The notes: generated by a model from the sequence alone, not told the origin. Counted from the stretch's first letter, positions 42,381 through 53,245 are shown. The stretch is 64,000 nucleotides of DNA from Tupaia tana (GCA_026018925.1 JAKSZU010000006.1:197643449-197707448), one strand, 5' to 3'. Translations and numbers: made by a program.

Positions 42381-42750
42381 ATTCATAACTATTTTTTAAC
42401 TAAATCTAGCTTATATATTTTGCATTTTTCAAATTTGAAGTTTAAGGCACATGCAAGGATCTTTACTCCCTAGATGTCATGAATTCTGGAAAAATATTAC
42501 GACCTTCTCTTAAAGGTTTAGTAGTTTATGCTCACTATATAATTCTTCCTCTGACAGACGGTTTAAGTTAGTCGCTTCCTGTGTCATTTATAACTAAGTA
42601 ACTTATCATATGTTCTTCTTTAACCAAATGAGACTTCCAGATACCCTGCTTGAGAATGCCAATGTCTTCCATTTCCTTCCAGGAAAGGACTGATTAAAAT
42701 CTTACAGTCACAGGAGGCTTGAGGCAGAGTCTGTTGTAGACTTTGACCTG

Positions 42751-42791
<41 letters not shown>

Positions 42792-43035
42792 AGTGCGCAC
42801 GCGCGCACATGCACACACGCGCATGATTGACCATCTCCATTTGTGGGTAGCCCAACCCCTCACCGCCACCCCCAGAGCTGACATTCTTTTTCAGCAATTA
42901 TATCTCTAGGAGCTCCCAGGCTATAGGACTCCTGAGAAATCTCCCTCCATGGTGAAGTCTAGTTTTTACTACACAAAACCTTCCTGCTTTAAAGAATTTC
43001 TGGAATTCCTTTTATCCTGTTTCCTTGGCCTTGCC
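42381..43035. other. Unique DNA with a (TG)n run
   Basis: (TG)n at 42751-42790 continuing into GCGCACGCGCGCAC alternating purine-pyrimidine (possible Z-DNA). Nothing else recognised. Confidence 0.5.
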
Positions 43036-43039
43036 CTGC

Positions 43040-43138
43040 CACTGATCACTGAAGTTGGGAAGAGATTGCAGCCTGGGGATTCTATGGGGGCTCTCTCACT
43101 CTCCCTTGCTCTCATTTATGAAAGAAAAAAAAAAAAAG
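43040..43138 (+). repeat. Possible family B SINE 3' fragment
   Basis: GAGATTGCAGCCTGGGGATTC, TCTCTCACTCTCCCTTGC, ATTTATGAAAG plus A run fits a family B 3' end without its head. Confidence 0.4.
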
Positions 43139-43265
43139 GTAAGATAAGTTTTAAAAGAGAAAGAATGAGAAGGGAAGAAGAAGGAGGCACAAAAAGAGAA
43201 AAGGAAGAAAGAAAGGAAAGGAAAGGAAAAGAAAAAAAAAAAGAAAAGAAAAGAAAAAGTGAAAG
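43139..43265. repeat. Polypurine (GGAA/AAAG) tract
   Basis: ~125 bp almost purely A/G on the plus strand; source of the Lys/Glu/Arg-rich shadow frame 42949-43401. Confidence 0.85.
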
Positions 43266-43269
43266 CCTT

Positions 43270-44500
43270 AAAGAGTTCCTGGATTCCCAGTCAGAACTTC
43301 TACTTCTGCTTTTCAAAACTTTCCCTGCTCCCATGAAACACAGGATAAAGTCACCGAGTCTAATGTACAAAAACTGCGACTTGCCTTTAAGCTGGTGCTG
43401 AAGTTACCTGAACCCCAGGGTTACAGCTGCAGATCCGCCTTGTGCCTCTCACACCCTTAGCTGGGAGGGTCAGTGAGGGGATGAATAAGTATTGTAGGAT
43501 GACATGTGATACAAAGAAAAACACAAGGAAAGGAAAAATTTAGGAAATTCTAAGTGATGCAGAAATTGCTACATAAAAAGCATCGTCCTACTAAATCTGA
43601 ACAGCTTGTGTTTGGGGTGGATTGTGTTTCTAATTTTATCACATGAGCAAGCTCATTTTTTTCCTCTACCAGATACTTTAAAGATTCTCTTGTGAAAAGA
43701 AGGAAATAAATTCAGTTTCCTCTCAGATCAAAATTCACAGGACTGTTGTAAGATGAAGACAATTGATTGCCTCAGTTGAAAATAAGATATGTTTATTTAA
43801 AAACCTAGACCTGAGGAAGGCATGAACCAGGACATGTGTAGAAGATTTTGAGAGAAGTTAAGGATCCTGGGATGATGGGAATCATGGTATTACATATACA
43901 CATTCTCCCCCCTTTCTTTTTTCAGGCCTGTAGTTGTCAAGAGAGTTAATCCTTATTTTTGACCCAGTGGCATGCAAATCGTTCCTCTCTGGGCTGTTCA
44001 GTGGCCAGCATCCTCTTGAACCTTTGGTGGAATTCAACTCCATGAATAATGCCAGGAACAAGAATTAGGATCTGGTTCTAGGACTTCAGAATGACTCACT
44101 GGGTAACTTTGGTCCCGTAACAATAGAAAAAATGACTTGACGGCTCCGTCTCTGAAACTGGGGCAGTGATGCTGGATGCCTGCCTCCCACGAGGGATGAG
44201 GGGAAGCCAGGTTTATGGGAAATCAGGAGCCTTCAGTGCCTGGGTATTACATGGACAGGCAGAAGGAGGGGTACTGACACAGAATCACAAGGCAGTAGAA
44301 GCCCCTGCACCAGAACAGGAGATCCTTGACCCCTGCCATGATAGTCTGGCCATAGGGTACCATGTAGACAATGGAAACACCTGAATGGGGTCAACTCCTA
44401 TCCCTTGTCTTTCTGGAAACTCTCTCGCTACCCTCTTGGGTAACTCACGTATTCAGGATAAAAATCGTGGCCAGCAGGCTTTCTGAAAGTTTCTGTTGCA
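43270..44500. other. Unique DNA; weak splice-acceptor-like site
   Basis: No repeat recognised in 1.2 kb. A pyrimidine run CCCCCCTTTCTTTTTTCAG at ~43909-43927 resembles a 3' splice site. A 72-residue plus frame (44166-44384) lies downstream but has no recognisable domain and no donor site that I could pair with it. Confidence 0.25.
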
Positions 44501-44577
44501 TTTTTTTTTTTTTTTATTGAAGATAGGAGTTACAATTGACCTATGGAATTTAATGCCTAGTATATCCGGCACTCTAA

Positions 44578-44839
44578 ATATAAATACTGTGTGTATTGAA
44601 AGAAGGAAACAGAGAAACAGGCAGAGAGAGAGATAAAACATCCATTAATGGGGTATGGTCATGTCACTCACCGCTTCCATTTCTCCATCCTGTTGAGATT
44701 TGGGCACACGCGTGCACGCACACACATACACATACACACACACCTAGCATGAGTTTCGAGCTTCCAGTTCCAGGACTTAAATCACAGTCAGCCATGTAGG
44801 AGTCCAACACCTTAACCACTACACCATCTACTGGTCCCT
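44578..44839 (-). repeat. tRNA-derived SINE, family A
   Basis: Antisense: GGAAACAGAGAAACAGGC, GGGGTATGGTCATGTCACTC, (CA)n-rich middle at 44706-44742, CTTCCAGTTCCAGGACTTAAATCACAG, CATCTACTGGTCCC. Confidence 0.88.
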
Positions 44840-44841
44840 CC

Positions 44842-44932
44842 TAAAGGTTTTCAAGCCTCTGGGGTCAGAAATTGGGCCATAGTTGACCATAAGGGATCCA
44901 GTTATCTTAACCACTATGCTGCAGGGCCAGTG
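44842..44932 (-). repeat. SINE tRNA-head remnant
   Basis: TTTTCAAGCCTCTGGGGTCAG..GGGCCATAGTTGACC..GTTATCTTAACCACTATGCTGCAGGGCC is an antisense SINE head, the remnant of a second SINE abutting the previous one (likely its host). Confidence 0.75.
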
Positions 44933-44934
44933 CT

Positions 44935-45900
44935 TAAATGGAATTCTTATATACAGAGACAACACACACACACACACACACACACAGCATTCTCCCAGTC
45001 ACGAAGAAAAGAGTTTCACAGTGTGGACACTTCTGCTGTCATCCTCATTCCTGCCTGTATTATTTAGGTTATAGACACAACTGTATGAATGGAGACCAAG
45101 AATCATAATGCAAGCAAAATAGAACTTTGTTTCTCTGTCACATAACATGGCTGTTCCATAGGGTCAGAAACACGGGTCTTCCCACTTAGACCGTAACTGT
45201 TTTCTGCCTTGTCCACACAGTACCTGCATCTCAGCTGATGAGAGAACACATCTTTTGTAAGGCCACATCTCATCTTAACAGCCTTTTGGCCAGAACTCAG
45301 CCAGACAGAGCTGCAAGGGAGCCTGGGAAATGTAGTCTTTATTCTGAGTAGCCGTAGGTTCAACTGAAAATCAGGGCTCGCTAATAAAAATGAAGGACTA
45401 AATAAATATAAGGACAGCTAACAATCTCTGTAATGCTGGCCAGCATGAAAAATAATAAGAGCACAAATATTCAGATTTCCTAGAATCACTGGAAAAATTC
45501 CCAGTGGACTCAAAAGTAGAGGGCACTTAACTGGTCTCATGGGCGTATCAGTCTCCTACACAGAAGTTCATTCAGGGAAAGAAAACAGTTCTCAGTTTTT
45601 TACATTTGATTTTAAACAACCTGAACTTTCATGTATTAATCTGAAATATGCTTATATCTCCTTTTCTGTATCAAATTTGTGTTTTCATACTGCAGGTAGA
45701 ATTTTGTATTTTTTGACTTCTATGAACATGAAAGCTCACCTTGATTACTGCACATACAAAGCTAGAATGCACCAGGCATGAAATCAAGGATCTGCCTCCA
45801 TTCAGCTTGGGAAAGAAGAAGAAAAGGTCAGTGAGCCTGCTCAGAGTAGAAAGGTTATGAATGATCAAACAACCTAGTGGTCATAATAACTAAAATAACC
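44935..45900. other. Unique DNA with a (CA)n run
   Basis: (AC)n at 44965-44986. The text GGGAGCCTGGGAAATGTAGTC near 45320 suggests an old repeat I cannot name. Otherwise nothing. Confidence 0.35.
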
Positions 45901-45902
45901 AT

Positions 45903-46166
45903 GGGACCTACAGATGGCATAGTGGTTACACTGTCAGACTCCCAGATGGCTGACCATAGTTTTAGTCCAGGACCTGGTGGCTCGAAAATCATGCCAGGTG
46001 TGTGTGCATGTGTGTTCAAAATGCTGAGAGGAGAATGGAGGAGAAGGGATTGTGATATGGTCATCCCCCTCATAACAGGGGGTGATTTTTCACTTGCTGT
46101 GTCTCTGTGTCTCTGTCTCTCCAGCAAGCACACACTCCCTATAGCAAAAGTCTCTCATAAAAAGCA
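45903..46166 (+). repeat. tRNA-derived SINE, family A (first of a close trio)
   Basis: GGGACCTACAGATGGCATAG, TTTAGTCCAGGACCTGG, ..TCCCTATAGCAAAAGTC. The AAAATAACCAT just before it recurs only after the next SINE. Confidence 0.92.
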
Positions 46167-46168
46167 AT

Positions 46169-46452
46169 TACAAAGCCAGCAGTGGCATAGTGGTTAAGGT
46201 TCTGGATCCCACAATGGATATCACCACAGTGCAAGTCCCAGAATCAGTGGCTTGAAAAACATACCAGGTGCATGTGCATGAGTGCCTAAAATGCCTAGAG
46301 GAGATTGGAAGAGAAAGGATTGAAGCATGGCCATCCCCTCAGGGGGATGATTTCTCAACTTCCCTCTCTTGCTCTCTCTGTCTCTCTCCTCTGAGTGCAC
46401 ATGCCCTATAACAAAAATAATAGCAATAATAATAATAATAATAACAATAATA
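46169..46452 (+). repeat. tRNA-derived SINE, family A (second of a trio), with (AAT)n tail
   Basis: AAGCCAGCAGTGGCATAG, GTGCAAGTCCCAGAATC, TGCCCTATAACAAAAATAATAGC then (AAT)n, then TAAAATAACCAT, the apparent partner of the duplication before the first SINE. Confidence 0.92.
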
Positions 46453-46477
46453 AAATAACCATAAAATAGTTCAACTT

Positions 46478-46728
46478 GGGCCAGTAGGTGGAGTGGAGGT
46501 TAAGACATGGGATCCCACATGGCTGTCTGCGTAGTTTGAGTCCTGGGTGCGACAGCTTGAAAATCATGTGGGGCACATGTGTATGAGTGCCCCAAAATCC
46601 CAAGAGGAGACTAAAGGAGAAGGAATTACTGTGTGGCCATCCCCCTTAGGAGGTAATTCCTCACTTTCCCCCTCTCTCTTTCTGTCTCCAGCAAGCATAC
46701 CTGTCCTATAGCAAAAACTTAAAAATTA
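46478..46728 (+). repeat. tRNA-derived SINE, family A (third of a trio)
   Basis: GGGCCAGTAGGTGGAGTGG, GTTTGAGTCCTGGGTGCG, ..TCCTATAGCAAAAACTTAAAAATT. Confidence 0.92.
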
Positions 46729-46739
46729 AAATTAATATG

Positions 46740-46940
46740 AAGACTTACTTTGTACCAAGTGCTTCGCCTGAACCACTTTAGAATTTTTTTCTTTTTCAAT
46801 GGAGGAAGAATCTCCTTTTACTATGCCTTTTTATAACTGAAGAAACTGGCCTTAAGAAAAAGTTAAGTAATTTGCCCAAGACCATGTAACTACCAACTGA
46901 CAGAGCCTGGACTTTAACTTAAGAATCTAACGCCAATGTT
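46740..46940 (-). repeat. MIR SINE
   Basis: TTTGTACCAAGTGCTTCGCC.., TAACTGAAGAAACTGGCC, AGTTAAGTAATTTGCCCAAGACCATG: antisense MIR. Confidence 0.85.
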
Positions 46941-46944
46941 GGTA

Positions 46945-47150
46945 CCTGAAACAACTAACTAACTTACCTGGCCATACTGATGGGATGGAGGACTGTAAGC
47001 AGTGTGATAAGGTGCCATGCATTTTTCTTACCTACCATCATGTACATAGAAATCAATCCTGTCATCCACCCTATCTGGAAATATTGGGGTGAGAGAACTA
47101 AACAAAGAGTACAAGCATTTCAACCATCAGTACTTAAGAATGATCTTAGA
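46945..47150. other. Unique DNA
   Basis: No feature recognised. Confidence 0.3.
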
Positions 47151-47151
47151 G

Positions 47152-47384
47152 AGCTGGTCCCATAATGCAGTGATTAAGGGAGCCAGATCCCACATGGCCA
47201 ACCACAGCTTGAGTCCCAGCCCAGTGGCTTGAAAAACATGACAGGAGCATGTGCAAGTGCATGCCCAAAATCCTGATGGGAAGGAGGAGTGGAGGAAAAG
47301 GAACTGCAACATGACCATCCTCCATCAGGGAGTACTTTTTATCTCTCTCTTGTCCTTTCTCTCTGGCAAGGGCACGTACTCTAT

Positions 47385-47390
<6 letters not shown>
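47152..47390 (+). repeat. tRNA-derived SINE, family A, older
   Basis: GAGCTGGTCCCATAATGCAG, GCTTGAGTCCCAGCCCAGTGGCTTG, ..GGGCACGTACTCTATGGCA, running into (TA)n. Confidence 0.9.

Positions 47391-47433
<43 letters not shown>
47388..47433. repeat. (TA)n microsatellite
   Basis: About 22 TA units replacing the SINE A tail; cruciform-prone. Confidence 0.95.
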
Positions 47434-47435
<2 letters not shown>

Positions 47436-47439
47436 GCAA

Positions 47440-48280
47440 GAAGTGATCCAGGAAACTTATTTAAAGTCTTCACATAGTTCTTGCACAATGAAGAAATTTA
47501 GAAAAGAATTGCATCTGATGGAGTCATTAGTCTCAAAACATTTTTAAATGTACTGAAAAATATTTCTAAATTTGATGATAAACTTCTGTGATTTTTAATA
47601 TTCACAAAATCTAAGCTATTTGAGGTGTCAGACTACACACTACTTGTTTATAGTATATATTGCTCTTGAATTCATCACATAATAATTTGTTTAGGTCGAC
47701 CTCACTCTTGGAGAGTGATCTCTAGGAAGACACTTTTGGCTTTATTCCCAAATTATGAACAGAATAGGCATCCAATAATTATTTGTTGAGTCAACCAATG
47801 GTTTCTTTCAACATATCCCCTTTGAATTCTTTGCAACCTATTAGAAATGGTTAATATAAATTATTATATTATTAGATGTTGCTGTGCTTCAAAATTTGAT
47901 ACTAAGAACTTGCACTATAAAAAGTTTTGCTTAATCCATGTTAACTTATCACAGGAATTTAATATCCCACTGACTTGTGTGTGTCTGTGTTCCCTGTGGG
48001 ATTTCGTTTCTATTAATAAGTTTGTTTACTGGACTACATTTTGCCCCCAACATTTTGTGTGGTTGGTTTTAAATTTGACACCAGTGGATATAAAGGAGTC
48101 AAGTCATTAAGATCTCAAACTACTTCAGAACGTGGTCATTAAGCTCCAAGCAGAATGACCCCAGGACCCATCTGTCCTTAATAAATCCATTCTTGGAAAT
48201 AAATCCCTTCTCTCTGAGCTATATAATTAAAATAACATGGAATCTAAAAATGTGCAGCATTTTTGGAACTCATTTTACTT
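47440..48280. other. Unique DNA with a short L2 end
   Basis: 47760-47800 (GAATAGGCATCCAATAATTATTTGTTGAGT) matches the L2 3' terminus. The rest is unrecognised. Confidence 0.4.
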
Positions 48281-48285
48281 CAGAA

Positions 48286-48326
48286 TTTTTTTTAAGTTTG
48301 TAATTTATTTCTCCCATGTGAGAGGG

Positions 48327-48367
<41 letters not shown>

Positions 48368-48543
48368 ATCATCCCCAACAGGGTCTTCATGCCACAATCC
48401 ACCCTCATCCTTAACCAGCCAAGATCACATGCATACTGTGCCCTGCAGAGGACAAGAACTTGGAACCCAAACCCAGGACCTTCCCATGTGTGTTCAACAT
48501 CACTGAGCATTGCATTACCATACTGTACTACCATGGCTAGCCC
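48286..48543 (-). repeat. tRNA-derived SINE, family B, with (GA)n
   Basis: Antisense: TTTTTTTTAAGTTTG.., CATGTGAGAGGGAAC, (GA)17 at 48328-48360, AACAGGGTCTTCATGCCACAATCC, CCAGGACCTTCCC, GGCTAGCCC. Confidence 0.85.
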
Positions 48544-48658
48544 ATAACCTAGAATATTGGTTCTTCATCACATAAGTAGACAAGATTCCTACTAAGTTTA
48601 CACAGATGTTCAACAGGCCAATCATCTTGAAAATCAAAAGCACTTTTATTTCCTTAAA

Positions 48659-48810
48659 TTTTTTTTTAAGTTTATTTTCTTCTTCCATGAGTGGAGAGAC
48701 AGAGGAACAGCACCTCTGACAATTTTTGATGCTGTGATCTACCCCCAACTTCTGCTAGCCCCAGATCATGGACATATTTGCGCCTGGTGGACTCAGTGCC
48801 TTGGCCCCTC
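48659..48810 (-). repeat. tRNA-derived SINE, family B, partial
   Basis: TTTTTTTTAAGTTTATTTTC.., CATGAGTGGAGAGACAGAGG, GATGCTGTGATCTACCC; stops before the tRNA head. Confidence 0.75.
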
Positions 48811-48869
48811 CTTCGGGTTTCGTTTTAATTATTGCTCTTTCAAATGCATTTTTGTTTATTGTTTCCTTT

Positions 48870-49029
48870 TTAAAAATTATCCATTTAATTTTATTTATTA
48901 TTATTTTCTAATTTGACCAGAGACTGGAGAAGGAAAGTGAGAAAGCAAACTGCCAAGTCCAAGACTCAAACCATTGTTGGTCATGTGGGAGTCCAGTGTC
49001 TTCACCACCATACCACTTGCCAGCCCCAA
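48870..49029 (-). repeat. tRNA-derived SINE, family C
   Basis: Antisense: TTTATTTATTATTATTTTC, TGACCAGAGACTGG, AAGCAAACTGCCAAGTCC, CACTTGCCAGCCCC. Duplication TATTGTTTCCTTT (48857-48869; 49030-49042) confirms it is a complete short element. Confidence 0.93.
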
Positions 49030-49044
49030 TATTGTTTCCTTTAT

Positions 49045-49290
49045 TTAGCAAAACTTCTCTCCACACCTATGTCTCAACCAGCCTTTCAGATGTAATATTG
49101 TAAAGTAATGAGCATTTTCCAGTGTGAGAATTGGTCAAAGCTTAAAACTTCATTACCTTTTGTATCTGTTGGAGTCATTAGTCTCAAAAAGATAACAGAA
49201 CCTTGGTGTCTTTGTGAGTTTGCAAGGACAGCTCCTTACTTAACAGAATGTACTCTGGAAGAAGACTTTCAGGTTGGCTAGCTGGGGTGT

Positions 49291-49320
<30 letters not shown>
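49045..49320. other. Unique DNA
   Basis: Shares GGAGTCATTAGTCTCAAAA with ~47519; otherwise unrecognised. Confidence 0.3.
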
Positions 49321-49321
<1 letters not shown>

Positions 49322-49324
49322 CCA

Positions 49325-50000
49325 TAAAATCTCTCCTTAAGTTCTTATTTTGAAAATTTTTGAACTTACCAAACAGTTAAAAGAAAAATTCAATGAGCAC
49401 CCATAAACTGTTCATAGAGATTTACTGATTGTTAACATTTTCTATGTTCTAAGTAATATTTGCTAATCTGTTTAGATATCTGTATCTAAACTTAAAGATA
49501 TAGATGTACTATTTATATTTTTTGCTGAAAATAATGTACAAAAATCATGTTACTGTTCCCTAAATACTTGCTCTTACATGTCCTAAAAAATCTTCCACAG
49601 GGCTGTAATGCCCTCATCATATTCAAGACATTTACCATGGAGTCAATAATACTACCTAATGTACAGTCCATAATCAAATTCCCAGTTGTCTGATAATATA
49701 ATACATAATTGATTTGGGAGGAAGTGTACCCATAGTCATTCAAAGTTTATGAATTGCATTTCATTATCATACACATTTAGTCTTTTAAAATCTAATTATT
49801 AATACCTTCAGCCCTACTTTTTTGGTTCTGCTTTGTTTTTCCAAGGTTTTTGAAGTCTAGGGGAGTTGTCTTTTAGTATGTGTCATATTCTGGGTTTATC
49901 TGATTGTTTTGTTGTGATTTGATTCCACTCAAGCAATTCTGGCAAGAATGATACAATGAGATGCTTTTCCCATGAACTTTGAGCAAACTTGAGGGGAAGG
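49325..50000 (+). repeat. Ancient L1M-like 3' region
   Basis: ACCAAACAGTTAAAAGAAAAATTCAATGAGC, GATTGTTAACATTTTC, CTAATGTACAGTCCATAATCAAATTCCCAG, GGTTTATCTGATTGTTTTG read like the 3' portion of ancient L1M elements. A related piece is at 52385-52640. Confidence 0.55.
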
Positions 50001-50004
50001 ATTT

Positions 50005-50365
50005 TACCAAGCCCGAGTGATCAGATTCAAAGGAATTTTTTTAAATGAAAATTTAGTGTCCACTGCTTTTAACAGAAGTATGAGATGTTCAAAGCAAAAT
50101 GAAAAAGTGGGTTTCCCAAGATTAGTGCCCAAGATTATTAGCAACATGTATATGTCTGAAAGGGGCCCTTGTTATATCAAATCTAACAACCTTTGTTGAA
50201 TCATGGAGTTGAGATTTGGGCAGGGTCAGCTTCTGCCCTTGCAAAGTGGGTAATTACTAAGTTGGTGCAATTTCAGGAATGCAGGAAGCCACTCTTCCCC
50301 ACTCAACTACACTGCCTGTATTATGTGAACAATAATCTACCACTATTAATCAGCAGAGCTATTCT
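50005..50365. other. Unique DNA
   Basis: No feature recognised. Confidence 0.3.
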
Positions 50366-50367
50366 CT

Positions 50368-50568
50368 AATAAATATCTACTGTGTGTCAGGCCTTGCACT
50401 TTGTGTCTTATTGACCTATTTCTTAAAGAACTTCCTGAGGTACACATTATTATTCCCATTTGATAGGTGGGAAACTGAGGCTTAGCAATGTAACTTCTCC
50501 CAACCACCCAAGCAGCTAACTTGAGATTTGAACCAAAATTTGCCTCAGTAATTAAAGTTCCATAATGC
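50368..50568 (-). repeat. MIR SINE
   Basis: AATATCTACTGTGTGTCAGGCC.., TACACATTATTATTCCC, GGGAAACTGAGGCTTAGC, ATTTGAACCAAAATTTGCC: antisense MIR, head to near end. Confidence 0.88.
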
Positions 50569-50705
50569 CATGCTCTGTGTGGTGCTTCCTCAGTCTCATC
50601 TCATTCCGCAATTGGTTTTTCTCATCTTCTCTCTCTAGACTATATATTGCACTGGACATCTGAGAGCCCTATTCTGCCAATAGTTCCTTTTAGAAATTCT
50701 AACCA

Positions 50706-50984
50706 CCGGCACCAGTAGATGACATAACATTTAAGGAACTGGGCTCCCACATGATTGACCACGGTTCAAGTCCCAGACCTGGTGGCTTAAAACTCACACA
50801 GGCATATGTGCATACAAACCCAAAATCCCAAGAGGAGAATGGAAAAGGAATCGCAGCATAGCCATCCCTCCTGGGGGGTGAGTTCTCATTCTCTCTCTCT
50901 TTCTCTTCAGTGAGTCCATGTGCCTGATAGTAAAAACCTCTCTATAAAAAAAATTTTTTTATAAATAAAAAGAAAGAAAGAAAA
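50706..50984 (+). repeat. tRNA-derived SINE, family A
   Basis: GGCACCAGTAGATGACATAAC, GGTTCAAGTCCCAGACCTGG, ..CTGATAGTAAAAACC. Imperfect duplication AGAAATTCTAACCA / AGAAATCCTAATCA. Confidence 0.93.
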
Positions 50985-51029
50985 AAGAAATCCTAATCAT
51001 TATCATTTATGCCAAGTTGAATTTGGGGG

Positions 51030-51268
51030 GGATTTTTTAAGATTTTTTTCTCTCATTTCTTTCATGAGCTAGAGAGACACAGAAAGAGACAACACCCCAA
51101 CAGGATCCTGACACTGGGATCCACCTCGCCGTCTCAGCCAATTCTGAATCATGGGCCCTTGCACACCAGTGTACTCAGGGAGGTCACCAGACACAAACCA
51201 GGAACCTTCCCAGGCAGGTCAGCCTTTCAGAGTGTTGTGTCTCACTAATGCATCACCATCTGGCCCAT
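51030..51268 (-). repeat. tRNA-derived SINE, family B
   Basis: Antisense: TTTTTTAAGATTTTTTTC, CATGAGCTAGAGAGACACAG, CAACAGGATCCTGACACTGGG, CCAGGAACCTTCCC, CATCTGGCCC. Confidence 0.88.
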
Positions 51269-51269
51269 G

Positions 51270-51420
51270 TCTACTTCATGCCAGGCACTTTGCTGAATGC
51301 TCTACACTACATCTCCTTTACTCATCTCGAACACCACTGAAAGAAGGCATGCGCTGATAATGCCCTGTGGCCATAGAGCAAGGATCTAAGCAGATCTGAC
51401 TTTCAGCCTAAGCTCCTAAT
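51270..51420 (-). repeat. MIR fragment
   Basis: TTCATGCCAGGCACTTTGCTGAATGCTC..CTACATCTCCTTTACTCATC.. is antisense MIR; the rest is worn. Confidence 0.7.
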
Positions 51421-51424
51421 CAAG

Positions 51425-51990
51425 GTACTTTTCAGCCTGGCTACGGGAATAACATGGCAACCCTCAACAAGAGAAAAGAGAAAACACTGACTCATTAAGC
51501 TCTCAACTCTGCCCCATGCTGCCAGCACCACCCCAAGACTGCCCAGAACATTCTGCAAATGGGCCATCAACTCAGCTGCTCCTGTGAGTAAATCACTGCA
51601 CAAAACTCCTCCCCCACAGAAAAAGTGTTGGTCTTCCTGTGTTCAGTTAGTACTACAAGCCAAAATACTCAGAGGAAAAAAATATGCACACTGTCTCTAT
51701 TTGTTATTCCTCATACACCAACTCTTTGAAATGATTGAGTTTAATAAAAGGTATTTCCCTGCAACTATAGAGATGAAATGTTCCAAATAAGTCAGAACGC
51801 AGTCTGACTGTGATCGTTAGGCCCACAGCAAGGATATCCCCAAAAAAACAAACAAACAAAATAGCAGCTTATCCAAATGCATTGATCTGTTCTGGTTCTT
51901 CTAATGAACAAGAAGTTTACAGTAGCTTTAGTACATGCCTCTCAGGTACCTGCCTTTCCCATGCCCTGTTCTTTGGAACCAGGAGTACAC
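51425..51990. other. Unique DNA
   Basis: No feature recognised. Confidence 0.3.
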
Positions 51991-52006
51991 ACTCATTAGG
52001 GCACCT

Positions 52007-52256
52007 TTTCTTTCCTTTTTAGTTTCACTACAGGGCATGTGCGCTTGCCAAAGAAGACAGAGAGAGGGAGAGAGACAAATCATCCCCTGGGGAGGATGGC
52101 CATGCCACAATCCCTTCTCCATGCTCCTCTTGGGATTTTTGAGCATGCACGTACATGCACCCAGCATATTTCTCAGGCTATCAGGTCTGGGAATCAGACC
52201 TTTGAAGTTGGTCATGTGGAATCCAGCTGCCTTTTCCTCTCCACTGGCTGGCCCTA
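52007..52256 (-). repeat. tRNA-derived SINE, family A, older
   Basis: Antisense: TTTTTAGTTTCACTACAGGGC, GGGGAGGATGGCCATGCC, CTATCAGGTCTGGGAATCAGACC, CTGGCTGGCCC. GGCACCTT on both sides. Confidence 0.9.
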
Positions 52257-52384
52257 CGGCACCTTGTCTAGATTCTCTCCTAAAGACTAGAGTTTGGGAA
52301 CTCTGGCTCCTTGTTCTTAGATTTTTTTCAACTTAGAACTAATGAAGAACCAGGAGAAAAAATTGTCTTTTTCATACAGCCAGA

Positions 52385-52640
52385 GTGGTCTTTTTTGTTG
52401 TTGTTATTAAAAACCCAAATATGTGCAAAAGTAGAAAGAATCATAAATCACATCTTCATACACCCACTGTTAACAAGTATCTAGTCATGGGCAATACTGT
52501 TTCATCCCTCTAATTTTAAAGTATATCTCAGGTCACATTATTTAGTCTATAAATGATATAATTTTGCATAAGTTTGCATCTCTTAAAGGTAGAACTTTGG
52601 AAAAAAATAACCACATTAAAGGAAAGAGCAATGAAAATTG
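52385..52640 (+). repeat. Ancient L1M-like 3' region
   Basis: AAAAGTAGAAAGAATCATAAATC, CACCCACTGTTAACAAG, related to 49325-50000 by eye. Confidence 0.4.
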
Positions 52641-52705
52641 CAAAGAAACAAAAAGTCATAACCACATAACATTACACAGTGGTCTTTTTTTTTTTAATTA
52701 TTCTT

Positions 52706-52962
52706 TCAAAAATTTTTTTTTTATTTTAGGTTTTGCTGGAGGGCACATGTATTCACCAGCAATAGAGAAAAAGCATGCCCCAGTGGTGCATGGTCATGCT
52801 GCAATCCCTTCTCCTTCATTTCTTCTTCTGTTTTGGATTTGGGGCATGCACACACACATGCCTGATTATCTTTTTCAAGCCACTAGGGCTAGGACTCAAA
52901 CCACAGTCAGCCATGTGGGATCCAGCTCACTTAGTCACCAGGGTATGCAGCTCACCCAGTCC
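52706..52962 (-). repeat. tRNA-derived SINE, family A, older
   Basis: Antisense: TTTTTTTTTATTTTAGG, GGAGGGCACATG, GTGGTGCATGGTCATGCTG, TTTTTCAAGCCACTAGGGCTAGG, CATGTGGGATCCAGC; degenerate at the head. Confidence 0.82.
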
Positions 52963-53002
52963 ATTTAAATCTTAAAGACTTCATACACTCTCAAAAGTGA
53001 GC

Positions 53003-53245
53003 TACAGGGCCAGCAGGTAGTATGGAGGATAAAATGACTGGATCCCACGTGGCCAGTTACGTGGTTCAAGTCCTGGACCCCCTGGCTAGAAAAACATGGG
53101 CTCATGTGCATAGGTGCCTAAAATCCCAAGAAGAACATGGAGAAGAGATTGTAGCCTGACCATCACTCCATAATATATTTTCTCACTTTTTTTTTTCTCT
53201 CTCTCCCTGGCAAGCACATGTGCCCTATGGCAAAGTTAAAAAGAG
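53003..53245 (+). repeat. tRNA-derived SINE, family A, older
   Basis: GGGCCAGCAGGTAGTATGG, GGTTCAAGTCCTGGACCCC, ..GTGCCCTATGGCAAAG. Duplication AAAAGTGAGC (52993-53002; 53246-53255). Confidence 0.94.

Noticed and set aside
42949-43401. 150-residue frame rich in Lys, Glu and Arg
   Set aside because: Translation of a polypurine tract; the reverse strand gives an equally open Phe/Leu/Ser frame.
50260-50280. GTTGGTGCAATTTCAGG considered as a MADE1-type end
   Set aside because: Only one short end-like match with no inverted partner.
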